Positions 49,895 through 58,171 of a DNA stretch of 64,000 nt are shown piece after piece. Position 1 is the first letter of the stretch. Every line of letters begins with the position of its first letter. The stretch is from positions 1-64,000 of the forward strand of contig NZ_JAPYPG010000001.1 of NCBI RefSeq assembly GCF_029937755.1, read 5' to 3'. A model generated the notes under the pieces. It was not told the DNA's origin, ran no database searches, and saw only the letters and a list, made by a program, of their open reading frames with translations. The stretch comes from Henriciella sp. (GTDB taxonomy: Bacteria; Pseudomonadota; Alphaproteobacteria; Caulobacterales; Hyphomonadaceae). Made by a program: the position numbers and the translations under genes.

Positions 49895-50935
49895 ATGCCA
49901 AGTCTCGCCAAAAGCAATCTCTCCGCCATCAAGGCCCAAGCCGAACTGCACCACCAATACCTCCTCGGCCTCGAACTCATGGTCGCAACCCGCGAAGGCG
50001 CAGACATGGTCGGCGACTGGATGTTCCGGCTGTTTCGGGCCCAGCACGAGGAGAAGTTTCTCTCCAGCTTTCAGAAGCTCGGCCTCGATGGCCTGCCCGA
50101 TGCCGTCGCTTGTGCCCGCTATCACGTGCTCTCGAACAATTTGGGCGGAGTGGGCGTCGAATATATGGAAGAAAGCGATACCAAGGCCTGGGTACGCTTT
50201 CGCTATCCGCGATGGATGTATGCCGGCCCGGCGATCTGCGGGGTGCCCGTCGAGGCGAGCCGGGGCTTCCTCAAGGGCTGGTATGCACAGAACGGCGTCA
50301 GCCTTGGCAACCCGCGGCTTGGCTTTGTCTGCGTCTCGGAAGACATGACAGGCCAGTACGGCCTTTGCGGTTACTTCCGCGAGTTCGATCATGATCTCTC
50401 GGACGATGAGCGCCTGCAATTCCAGCCTGACGAAACCCCGCCGCCTTACGACCCATCCGCGCAGCCGGCCCCGCCGCCGGGAGAGTGGAACGAAGAACGT
50501 CTCGCCAAGGCAAACCGCAACTATGCGATGGAATATATCCGCAATGGCGTGCACGAACTTAGCGTCGTACTTGGCCGGGAGCGCACGCTGGAGCTCGGAT
50601 GCCTTGCTGCGCGGCTGACCGGACTACAACAATACCGGGCCATGGCGGAGGCTGTTGGCGCGGTGGATGGCGGACCAGCCGAAGCGGCGAACTTCCTCTC
50701 GGCCATGTTTTCCGGCATGGGCGATAGCTGCGATCTCGATCGAACCGATGCCGGCGTGCACCTCACACAATCCGGCCTGCGGATCGCACGCGGGTTATCC
50801 GGTGCCGAACGCGAAACACTGTTGACCTGCTGGATCGAACTCTGGCGTGGAGCCATCCACTCGCACCGCGCCTTCATGGAGGCCGAAGCCGACATTCAGA
50901 ACGATGCCATCCAGTGGTCTATCCGGCCGCAGTAA
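49895..50935 (+). CDS. Protein of unknown function
   Basis: A 346-residue soluble protein with no signal peptide or membrane segment. The N-terminal half has a distinctive stretch with ARYHVLSNNLGGVGVEYMEES and WVRFRYPRWMYAGPAICGV, rich in aromatic residues. A Pro-rich linker (about 188-200) joins it to a helical C-terminal half. I do not recognise the family. It starts five bases after the rlmH stop and precedes an SDR gene by 76 bp, so it may be part of either unit. An enzymatic role with the SDR is possible but unproven. Confidence 0.75.
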   Translation: MPSLAKSNLSAIKAQAELHHQYLLGLELMVATREGADMVGDWMFRLFRAQHEEKFLSSFQKLGLDGLPDAVACARYHVLSNNLGGVGVEYMEESDTKAWVRFRYPRWMYAGPAICGVPVEASRGFLKGWYAQNGVSLGNPRLGFVCVSEDMTGQYGLCGYFREFDHDLSDDERLQFQPDETPPPYDPSAQPAPPPGEWNEERLAKANRNYAMEYIRNGVHELSVVLGRERTLELGCLAARLTGLQQYRAMAEAVGAVDGGPAEAANFLSAMFSGMGDSCDLDRTDAGVHLTQSGLRIARGLSGAERETLLTCWIELWRGAIHSHRAFMEAEADIQNDAIQWSIRPQ

Positions 50936-51011
50936 GTGAGGTTCTGTTTGACGCCGCGTGCTGTGGCCGCCAAAGCAGAGTAAAAGTAATGCTAGCTGGA
51001 GGAAAACAGAG

Positions 51012-51824
51012 ATGGCAGAGAAGCATCTTGCAGGGCGCAAGGCTCTGGTTACGGGCTCGGCGACGGGGCTTGGCCGCTCAATCGCACTGAAGCTGGCAGA
51101 GCGCGGCGCCGATCTCATCATCAACTGCACGCGCAGCCTGTCGGAGGCGGAAGAGGCCGTTGCCGAGTGCAACAAACTCGGCGCGCAGACCCAGCTGGTC
51201 GCCGCCGATGTGTCAACCGAAGAGGGGTGCCGCAAGCTCGCTGACGCCGCCTCCGGCTGGGGCCGGCTCGACATATTAGTCAACAATGCCGGCATCACGC
51301 GCCACGCGCAGGACCATTCCGACCTCGACGCGCTCACACGGCAGGACTTTCTCGATACCTATGCCGTCAATGTCGCCGGACCGTTTCTTCTGATGCAGGC
51401 ATGCAAGCCGCTGCTGGAGAAAGCCTATGAAGAGAGCGGACGCGCTTCAGCTGTCCTGAATGTTTCCTCGATTGCTGGTGTGACAGGCATTGGCTCATCT
51501 GTCGCCTACGCCGCGACGAAGGGTGCACTCAACACCATGACCCTGTCCCTGGCCCGCGCCCTGGCGCCAGCGATTCGAATCAACGCGGTCTGCCCGGGTT
51601 TCATCGGCACGCGCTGGTTCAAGGACCGCCTGAATTCTGACCAGTATGAACGCATGGAAGCCGGGGTTGCGAAGGCCACACCGCTCGGCGTCGCAAGCGG
51701 CCCAGACGACATCGCTGATTCTGCAGTGTTTTTTCTGACTGATGCTTCACGCCACGTCACCGGAGAGACTTTGCTCGTGGATGCGGGGATGCACCTGGGA
51801 TATGCGCCGCTCAGCGCACGCTAA
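51012..51824 (+). CDS. Short-chain dehydrogenase/reductase
   Basis: A 270-residue classical SDR oxidoreductase using NAD(P)H. Visible motifs: nucleotide-binding TGSATGLGRS near residue 16, NNAG near 95, the catalytic Ser in NVSSIAG, and YAATK (Tyr and Lys of the active site); the PG motif CPGFIGT follows. Substrate cannot be assigned; it resembles the FabG-like group. The ATG at 51012 follows a good ribosome binding site (GGAGG at spacing about 10). It lies after the unknown protein gene on the same strand. Confidence 0.92.
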   Translation: MAEKHLAGRKALVTGSATGLGRSIALKLAERGADLIINCTRSLSEAEEAVAECNKLGAQTQLVAADVSTEEGCRKLADAASGWGRLDILVNNAGITRHAQDHSDLDALTRQDFLDTYAVNVAGPFLLMQACKPLLEKAYEESGRASAVLNVSSIAGVTGIGSSVAYAATKGALNTMTLSLARALAPAIRINAVCPGFIGTRWFKDRLNSDQYERMEAGVAKATPLGVASGPDDIADSAVFFLTDASRHVTGETLLVDAGMHLGYAPLSAR

Positions 51825-51981
51825 GCGCGCCACCAGCACTTTTTGCAGGCTGATTTTGCGCACATTGCCCGAAATCCGTGCTGCAACGCAAAAATTATCG
51901 CTTACCGCCGCTCCACAATGGATATTGAGCGGGGCTCGCCTCCAATCTTGCACCGTGATGAGGATGCAAAGGAGGTAATTT

Positions 51982-52662
51982 ATGAGCAAATCATTCACAC
52001 GCCTTGCCGTTCTGGCTGCTGCAGCGAGTATCGCGGCGGCGCCTGCACTCGCCGAAGGCGAATGGAGCGGCAACGTTACCCTGACGAGCGATTATGTCTT
52101 CCGCGGTATTACGCAGACAGACGGCGCCCCGATGGTGCAAGGCGGCTTCGATTACGCGTCCGACTCCTTCTATGTCGGCACCTGGGCATCAGGCGTGGAC
52201 TTCGGAGACGGCACGTCGACCGAGATTGACTTCTACGGCGGCTGGACCCCCACCGTCGGCGTCTTCGATCTCGATATCGGCGCGATCTACTACTATTATC
52301 CGGATGCTCCGGACGATCCGTCCCAGAACTTCGTTGAAGTCTATGCCGGTGGCAGCACGACGCTCGGCGATTTCGTCGAAGTCGGTGCGTCTGTCGCGTA
52401 TTCGCCGGACTTCTATCTCGAAACGGGCGACGCTTTCTATTACTCGGCCAGCGCGGGTATTCCGCTTGGCGAGCAATTCGGGCTCGACGCGAGCATCGGC
52501 TACTCGGCCGGTGACGAGGATGAAGGCTTCGTCGATTACTCCGACTGGTCGATCGGCCTGACCACCTCGGTCGAGGGCTTTGACCTCGACTTCCGTTACA
52601 TCGATACCGACCTTGAAGGCGTCGACGAGTCCTTCGTCGTCTCCGTCAGCCGCGCGATGTAA
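51982..52662 (+). CDS. TorF-family putative porin
   Basis: A 226-residue outer-membrane protein with a signal peptide (cleavage after APALA, near residue 24). The mature part begins GEWSGNVTLTSDYVFRGITQTDG, the TorF-family N-terminus, and continues as short alternating aromatic beta strands with acidic turns, ending in a hydrophobic strand (FVVSVSRAM). The protein is markedly acidic. The family is annotated as putative porins with no assigned substrate. The ribosome binding site AAGGAGG is strong, and an intrinsic terminator follows, so it is a single-gene unit. Confidence 0.88.
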   Translation: MSKSFTRLAVLAAAASIAAAPALAEGEWSGNVTLTSDYVFRGITQTDGAPMVQGGFDYASDSFYVGTWASGVDFGDGTSTEIDFYGGWTPTVGVFDLDIGAIYYYYPDAPDDPSQNFVEVYAGGSTTLGDFVEVGASVAYSPDFYLETGDAFYYSASAGIPLGEQFGLDASIGYSAGDEDEGFVDYSDWSIGLTTSVEGFDLDFRYIDTDLEGVDESFVVSVSRAM

Positions 52663-52725
52663 GCCGGGATTTCCATTCGGCCCGTCCGGCATTGCCCTCC
52701 TGTAATTGCCGGACAGGTCAAACGG

Positions 52726-52764
52726 CCGCTGCCCTTGCTTCAGGGGGCAGCGGTCTTTCTTTTG
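52726..52764 (+). terminator. Intrinsic terminator after TorF-like porin gene
   Basis: A perfect 9-bp stem (CCGCTGCCC at 52726-52734 with GGGCAGCGG at 52745-52753) with a 10-base loop is followed by TCTTTCTTTT. It is a strong rho-independent terminator on the plus strand. Confidence 0.92.
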
Positions 52765-52802
52765 CCTAGAAACCCCTCCATATGCCAGAAGAGGAGGCTG
52801 GA

Positions 52803-54554
52803 ATGGCGGACGCTGTAAGTACCCCTGTTGATGCGCTGATACCGGCGATGACGCTTCTGGCGGCCGGTGGTGCAGCTGCGCTTGTCTCCAAGGCGCTGAA
52901 ACTGTCTCCCATCGTGGGTTATCTGGCTGTGGGCATACTGATTGGTCCGCACGCTTTCGGGCTTATCGATGAAAGTCCGACCACTCATCTTCTGGCAGAA
53001 CTCGGTGTCGTTTTCCTGTTGTTCGACATCGGCTTGCACGTTTCCCTTCGTGAGCTACGGGAAAGCGGACGCGACCTGGTCGGACTGGCACCGGCGCATC
53101 TGGTACTAACGAGCTTTCCCTTCACGATTGCCCTCATGATGTTCGGGCTGGACTGGCCAATCGCCCTCGCGCTCGGCCTGTCCTTCGGCCTGTCTTCGAC
53201 AGCCGTCGTATCCCGCGTGATGGCTGAGCGCGGGCTTGGTTCATGTCCGCTCGGCCGGTCATCGACCCATGTCCTGATCTTCCAGGACATTGTCGCCATC
53301 TTCCTGCTGATCTTCGCGAACTCGCTCACCAATGGTGGGGCCGGCATGGCGCTGGCGCTCGATCTCGCTATCGCGGCTGGCTACGCCATCGTTGCTTTCG
53401 TGATCGCCTTTGCCGCCGGGCACTTCCTGATGGGGCCGATCTTTCGCGGCCTCGCCCAGACGCGCAATCACGAAGCCTTCACCGCTGTGACCTTGCTGCT
53501 TGTGCTCGGTGCGGCCTCAGCCACGGCCCAGATCGGGCTATCGCTCACACTGGGGGCATTCCTGGCGGGGCTTGCCGTTTCGGGCACGGCGTTCCGCCAC
53601 CAGATCCAGATGGAAACGGGCCCGTTTCGTGGCCTGCTGCTCTCCTTCTTCTTCATGTCGGTCGGCCTGTCGGTCGACCTGGGCGTGCTGGCTACCCGCT
53701 GGCCGCTTGTCATTGCCATTGCCGCGGCCATCCTCCTGATCAAGACGGTGTTCGGGTTTGTAGCCGCCCGGCTCAACAAGTGGAGCAATCCCGGCAGCGT
53801 ACAGCTGACCTTCCTGCTCGCCCAGGGCTCTGAATTCACGCTGGTTGTGCTCTCCATCCTCACCGCCTCCACCGGCGCAGTGCCAGACGAAATTGCGACG
53901 ATCGCTGTTGCCGCAATCGCCCTGTCGCTTGCGGTCGCGCCTTTCTGGGCAGCGGCCGGCATGCGGCTTTCAAGGAAGGTCGCCTCGGTCTTCAAGGGTC
54001 AGACCCGGCCGGTGAACGAGATTACGCCCACTGCGCCAGACCGTCCCGTCATCATCTTCGGCATGACACCCGCCGGACGCCTGGCCGCCGATGCGCTGGC
54101 CGACTTCTCCATCCCTCATGTCTGCCTCGATGCCGAGCCGGACCGCTTCGTGTCCGCCATTGCCGACGGCTACAAGGTCTCTTTCGGGAACGCGGCGAAC
54201 CTTCGTCTCGTCGAAGCCGTGGCCGGCCCCAATCCACGCGCTGTCGTCATCGGCGCACCGCGCTATGAGACCTCACGTGACCTGACCCCGGCGGCCCAGC
54301 GGGAGTTTCCTGAAACACCCCGCTTTGTTGCTGTCGATAATGAAGCCGACCGCCAGCGCTTTTCCGCGCTCGGCATGCGTGCCTGGCTCTCGATGGGCCA
54401 GCCAACGGGGATCGAGATGGCGACCGACGTGCTGCGCAAGATGGGGGTCGATGAGCAGAAGGTCGCCGAATGGATGTCGCGCGAAGCTGACCGGTTTGAC
54501 GTGGACAGCCCACCTGAGCCCGCCGCCGAAACGGTCGAGACCGAGGCCGCCTGA
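52803..54554 (+). CDS. CPA2-family cation:proton antiporter (KefB/YbaL-like)
   Basis: A 583-residue membrane protein with about twelve hydrophobic segments (to about 400) forming the Na+/H+-exchanger-type domain, then a cytosolic RCK/TrkA-N-like domain (about 415-520, VIIFGMTPAGRLAADAL with a Rossmann-like glycine pattern that is less regular than usual). The transport domain has VGYLAVGILIGP, the FLLFDIGLH segment and FQDIVAIFLL with the Asp of CPA2 antiporters. It would exchange K+ or Na+ for protons. The ATG at 52803 is chosen because GAGGAGG lies five bases before it; an ATG at 52782 is upstream. Confidence 0.92.
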   Translation: MADAVSTPVDALIPAMTLLAAGGAAALVSKALKLSPIVGYLAVGILIGPHAFGLIDESPTTHLLAELGVVFLLFDIGLHVSLRELRESGRDLVGLAPAHLVLTSFPFTIALMMFGLDWPIALALGLSFGLSSTAVVSRVMAERGLGSCPLGRSSTHVLIFQDIVAIFLLIFANSLTNGGAGMALALDLAIAAGYAIVAFVIAFAAGHFLMGPIFRGLAQTRNHEAFTAVTLLLVLGAASATAQIGLSLTLGAFLAGLAVSGTAFRHQIQMETGPFRGLLLSFFFMSVGLSVDLGVLATRWPLVIAIAAAILLIKTVFGFVAARLNKWSNPGSVQLTFLLAQGSEFTLVVLSILTASTGAVPDEIATIAVAAIALSLAVAPFWAAAGMRLSRKVASVFKGQTRPVNEITPTAPDRPVIIFGMTPAGRLAADALADFSIPHVCLDAEPDRFVSAIADGYKVSFGNAANLRLVEAVAGPNPRAVVIGAPRYETSRDLTPAAQREFPETPRFVAVDNEADRQRFSALGMRAWLSMGQPTGIEMATDVLRKMGVDEQKVAEWMSREADRFDVDSPPEPAAETVETEAA

Positions 54555-54569
54555 TCAGTTACACGCCCA

Positions 54570-54602
54570 GAAAAGAAGAAAGCCGGCCCAACGGGACCGG
54601 CT
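54570..54602 (-). terminator. Terminator after gcrA (possibly bidirectional)
   Basis: The inverted repeat AGCCGG (54581-54586) / CCGGCT (54597-54602) is followed on the minus strand by TTTCTTCTTTTCT. It lies between the convergent antiporter and gcrA genes. The plus-strand tail is less T-rich. Confidence 0.75.
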
Positions 54603-54634
54603 CTCTCACTGTCACAAGTGTCTAACTTCTTGGC

Positions 54635-55159
54635 CTAGCCGGCGATACGGCGGGCATAGGCTTCATCATCGTTGCGCTTACGCTCACGCTTGCGCTGCGG
54701 CTGGAACGCGACCTTGGCATGTTCAGAGCAGTACGGGCCGCAATCGGACTTGCGTCCGCAGAAGGCAAATTTCGGATCGGCCGGATCGCCGATCGGCCAT
54801 TTGCACATGGAGTCGCGCAGCGTGAGGATCGTCGCGGCTTCACCATCGGCTACGGGTGCCGGCTGCAGGGCGGAGACGATGGCATCCTGATCGGACCGTC
54901 GGATGCGGGTCTCTTCCGACGAGGTCCCGGTGGTCGAAACGTTGCCATCGGTTCTCAGACGTGGTTTCGGACGGGCCAGACGCGGCGGACGCTTGACCGG
55001 ACGCGATGGTGTTGCCCGGCCCGACAGACCAAGCCTGTGTACCTTGCCGATCACAGCATTGCGGGTTACGCCGCCGAGCTGTTTGGCGATCTGACTGGCT
55101 GAATGACCCTCGGCCCAGAGTTTCTTCAGAACCTCGACGCGTTCTTCCGTCCAAGACAT
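54635..55159 (-). CDS. gcrA: Cell-cycle regulator GcrA
   Basis: A 174-residue GcrA-family protein. In Caulobacter, GcrA binds sigma-70 RNA polymerase and promoters bearing m6A (GANTC) to drive S-phase genes. The N-terminal DNA-binding part is the family signature (MSWTEERVEVLKKLW, SASQIAKQLGGVTRNAVIGKVHRLGLSGR, in segments). A disordered Pro/Arg linker follows, and a Cys-rich C-terminal sigma-binding region (CKWPIGDPADPKFAFCG, DCGPYCSEH). The ATG at 55159 is supported by AGGAGG. Its presence fits the CtrA-type motifs in the window and marks the organism as an alphaproteobacterium. Confidence 0.96.
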   Translation of the reverse strand: MSWTEERVEVLKKLWAEGHSASQIAKQLGGVTRNAVIGKVHRLGLSGRATPSRPVKRPPRLARPKPRLRTDGNVSTTGTSSEETRIRRSDQDAIVSALQPAPVADGEAATILTLRDSMCKWPIGDPADPKFAFCGRKSDCGPYCSEHAKVAFQPQRKRERKRNDDEAYARRIAG

Positions 55160-55184
55160 GACTTGCCTCCTGGCGCTTAGCACC

Positions 55185-55300
55185 CCTAGATATTGTAGCA
55201 GCTGATTTCAGCCGCCCCCGTTAACACCTAGATATCGTATCAACGACGAAATGAAACACAATATCCTGATGAATGTTCTCCACAACCTTTCAATATCTAG
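55185..55300. repeat. CTAGATAT repeats upstream of gcrA
   Basis: Three copies lie in the gcrA 5' region: two direct, CCTAGATATTGTAGCA at 55185-55200 and CCTAGATATCGTATCA at 55227-55242 (42 bases apart, four helical turns), and one inverted copy of CTAGATATTG at 55291-55300. A DnaA-box-like 9-mer with one mismatch (TTCTCCACA) is at 55276-55284. They probably mark an unknown regulator or DnaA control. Confidence 0.55.
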
Positions 55301-55387
55301 TATCCGCCTGTGGACAGATATGAAAAATCCTTGCTGAAGCGCGACTTACCTATCGTCATCGGGGGCAATCGCTCCTAAATAGCGGCG

Positions 55388-56227
55388 ATGACCGATGAAA
55401 TTTCTGCAGCTACCCGCCCGCTTCCCGAACCGCCTAGAACCTATGGAGCGATCAACTGGATTGGCCTCTGGACGCTATACCAGCGTGAGGTCGGCCGCTT
55501 CCTGAAGGTGTGGATGCAGACGCTGTTTGCTCCGGTCATCACCACGCTTCTCTTCATGACGGTCTTCAAGCTCGCCTTCGGCAGCCGCGGCCAGCTGACC
55601 GGTGACTTCGAGGGGCTGGACTACAATAACTTCCTGGCGCCGGGTCTCGTCATCATGTCGATGCTGCAGAACGCCTTCCAGAACACGTCCTCATCGCTGA
55701 CAATTTCAAAGGTCCAGGGCAGTCAGGTCGACTTCCTCATGCCGCCGCTGTCACCGCTCGAACTGACGCTGGGCTTTATCTTCGGTGCAGTCACGCGCGG
55801 TCTGATGGTCGGCATTATCGGAGGGCTCGCCATCCATCTGAGCGGACTGGCAAACCTGAACATCGTCAACATCTGGCCAGCCATCTGGTTTGCATTGATG
55901 GCGACGATCTTCCTTGGCGCGCTTGGTGCCGTCGGCGGCATTTGGGCGGAGAAGTTCGATCACCTTGCCGCCGTCACCAACTTCGTGATCGTACCACTGA
56001 CCTTCCTGTCGGGGACCTTCTACGACATCAAGGTACTGGTGGAGCCGTTCCAGTCAGCCGCTCATTTCGACCCGATCTTCTATCTGATCGATGGCTTCCG
56101 GGCCGGCTTTATCGGTGTGTCGAACTCCGACCTCATGATCGGAATGATCGCCTCCGGCATCTTCACCTTCCTCGCCTGTCTCTGGGTCTGGTGGCTGTTC
56201 CGCATTGGGTACAAGCTGAAGGCCTGA
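55388..56227 (+). CDS. ABC-2-type transporter permease
   Basis: A 279-residue membrane protein of the ABC-2 (YadH-like) type, which forms export channels for polymers or drugs. It has about six hydrophobic segments. The N-terminal EVGRFLKVWMQTLFAPVITTLLFM, the LVIMSMLQNAFQNTSSS region and VPLTFLSGTFYDI are typical of this family. No cognate ATP-binding subunit is adjacent: the next gene encodes an ABC-F protein, which is not a transporter subunit. The start ATG follows the repeat-rich region upstream of gcrA. Confidence 0.9.
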   Translation: MTDEISAATRPLPEPPRTYGAINWIGLWTLYQREVGRFLKVWMQTLFAPVITTLLFMTVFKLAFGSRGQLTGDFEGLDYNNFLAPGLVIMSMLQNAFQNTSSSLTISKVQGSQVDFLMPPLSPLELTLGFIFGAVTRGLMVGIIGGLAIHLSGLANLNIVNIWPAIWFALMATIFLGALGAVGGIWAEKFDHLAAVTNFVIVPLTFLSGTFYDIKVLVEPFQSAAHFDPIFYLIDGFRAGFIGVSNSDLMIGMIASGIFTFLACLWVWWLFRIGYKLKA

Positions 56228-56274
56228 GCGGGATACCTTGACGGGGCGCGCCTGACGCGCACACGACGACAACC

Positions 56275-58095
56275 ATGGCAGAGCTTCCCATCCTGCGCCT
56301 CGCCGATGTCGAGCTGACATTCGGCGGGACGCCAATCTTTACCGGTGTGACATTCACCCTCGCCAAGGGCGAGCGCGCTGCGCTTGTCGGGCGCAACGGA
56401 GCCGGCAAGTCGACGCTCATGCGGCTCGTTACGGGTAGGCATGAGCCGGATGCCGGTGACCTCTGGCGCCAGCCGGGTACCGAAGTCGCCGTTGTCGAAC
56501 AGGAACCGGACCTGTCTTCCTTCGAGTCCGTACTCCAGTATGCGAGTGAGGGCGCAGAAGAGACATGGATGGCGGAAGCCGAGCTCGGCCTCTTCGGGAT
56601 CGATCCCACAGCCGATCCGAAAACACTCTCGGGCGGTCAGGTCCGTCGCGCCGCTCTCGCACGAGCCTTCGCACAGGATCCCGACGTGCTCCTTCTGGAC
56701 GAGCCGACCAACCATCTTGATGTGCCGATGATCGAGACACTGGAAGAGCGCCTCAAATCCTTTCCCGGTGCCGTCCTGCTGGTCAGCCACGACCGGCGCT
56801 TCCTCGAAAATGTTACCACGACCACACTCTGGCTTCGTCAGGGCAAGGTGTGGAAGTCGCCGCGCGGCTATGCCGATTTCGATGACTGGGCTGCCAGCAT
56901 CGAGGCAGAAGAGGAAAAGCAACTTCAGCGGATGAAGACGCAGCTCAAGGAAGAACACCACTGGCTCGCACGCGGCGTTACAGCCCGGCGCAAGCGGAAT
57001 ATGGGCCGGCTCGCCAAGCTGCATGATCTGCGCGCCCAGCATGCAAAGCAGAAGGCGCTCATCAACGACGCCAAGTCCACCGCCGGCCTGTCGGCCGAAA
57101 GCGGCGGCAGCCAGAGCCGGAAAGTGCTGGAAGCGTTCGGCCTCTCAAAGGCATTCGGCGAGACGATCATCGCAAACGACTTGTCGCTGCGCATCCTCAA
57201 GGGCGACCGTATCGGCATCGTTGGTCCAAACGGCGTCGGCAAGACCACGCTCCTGAAGATGCTGCTTGGCGAGTTGGAGCCTGACAGCGGCTCGGTGAAG
57301 GTCTCCCAGGCATTGACCGTGACCTATCTCGACCAGACGCGCGAAACACTCAAACCCAGCGACACGCTCTGGGAAGCGCTGGCGCCGGCCGGCGGTGACG
57401 CCATCATGGTGCAGGGCAGGTCGAAACATGTTGCCGCCTATGCCAAGGACTTCCTCTTCTCCCCGGAACAGCTACGCCAACCCGTCTCGGCGCTCTCCGG
57501 GGGCGAACGTAACCGGCTGACGCTTGCCATTGCACTGGCAAAGCCAGCCGACGTTCTCGTGCTCGACGAGCCGACCAATGATCTCGACATGCAGACGCTC
57601 GACCTGCTGGAGGAGATGTTGAGCGAGTTCGACGGCACGCTGATCCTGGTCAGTCACGACCGGGCATTTCTCGACGCCATCGTGACCTCATGCCTCGTGC
57701 CCATGGGGAATGGAAAATGGGTTGAAACGGCTGGTGGCTGGACAGATGCAGCGCGGCAGGTGCCGTCGCTGACCTCCCGCAGAGCGGCCGCGCCGCCAAC
57801 GCAGGAAAAGGACAAGCCGAAAGCCTCAACACCCTCGCATTCACCGAAGCGCGAAGCCAAACTCTCCTTCAAGGACCAGCACCGTCTGAAAGAGGTCGAA
57901 GCCGCCCTGCCCCGTCTGGAAAAGGAAATCGCGGACCTCGAAGCCCAGCTCGGCAACCCGGACCTTTTCGGCAGCGACCCCGCCAAGTTCGACCGACTTA
58001 CCAAACGCCTTGGTGACGCGCGCACAGAGCTGGAAAAAGCCGAGGAAGATTGGCTGGAGATCGAAGCGCTGAAGGAAGAGATCGCGAAACCTTGA
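56275..58095 (+). CDS. ABC-F family ATPase (Uup-like)
   Basis: A 606-residue ABC-F protein with two ATPase domains and no membrane part. Domain 1: Walker A GRNGAGKST near 40-48, signature LSGGQVRRA, Walker B LLLDEPTNHLD. Domain 2: GPNGVGKTT, LSGGERNRL, VLVLDEPTNDLD. A linker arm lies between (AEEEKQLQRMKTQLKEEHHW). The C-terminal 90 residues are charged and form a coiled coil (EVEAALPRLEKEIADLEAQLG), as in Uup, which binds DNA. ABC-F proteins act on ribosomes or, for Uup, on translation and genome stability. It lies 47 bp after the ABC-2 permease gene, but a functional link is doubtful. Confidence 0.93.
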   Translation: MAELPILRLADVELTFGGTPIFTGVTFTLAKGERAALVGRNGAGKSTLMRLVTGRHEPDAGDLWRQPGTEVAVVEQEPDLSSFESVLQYASEGAEETWMAEAELGLFGIDPTADPKTLSGGQVRRAALARAFAQDPDVLLLDEPTNHLDVPMIETLEERLKSFPGAVLLVSHDRRFLENVTTTTLWLRQGKVWKSPRGYADFDDWAASIEAEEEKQLQRMKTQLKEEHHWLARGVTARRKRNMGRLAKLHDLRAQHAKQKALINDAKSTAGLSAESGGSQSRKVLEAFGLSKAFGETIIANDLSLRILKGDRIGIVGPNGVGKTTLLKMLLGELEPDSGSVKVSQALTVTYLDQTRETLKPSDTLWEALAPAGGDAIMVQGRSKHVAAYAKDFLFSPEQLRQPVSALSGGERNRLTLAIALAKPADVLVLDEPTNDLDMQTLDLLEEMLSEFDGTLILVSHDRAFLDAIVTSCLVPMGNGKWVETAGGWTDAARQVPSLTSRRAAAPPTQEKDKPKASTPSHSPKREAKLSFKDQHRLKEVEAALPRLEKEIADLEAQLGNPDLFGSDPAKFDRLTKRLGDARTELEKAEEDWLEIEALKEEIAKP

Positions 58096-58171
58096 GCCCT
58101 AACGGCTCCTTAAAATGTTCCGTGATAGGCGGCAGGATCAAAAGTCGCTCAGGCGCAAGGACCCGCTTCCC

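Noticed and set aside
55276-55317. Replication origin suggested by DnaA-box-like sequences near gcrA
   Set aside because: There are only two imperfect boxes and no dnaA, hemE or parAB genes nearby. They fit promoter control better.
56080-57042. Minus-strand open frame opposite the ABC-2 permease and ABC-F genes
   Set aside because: It spans two real genes on the other strand and shows no similarity to a family.
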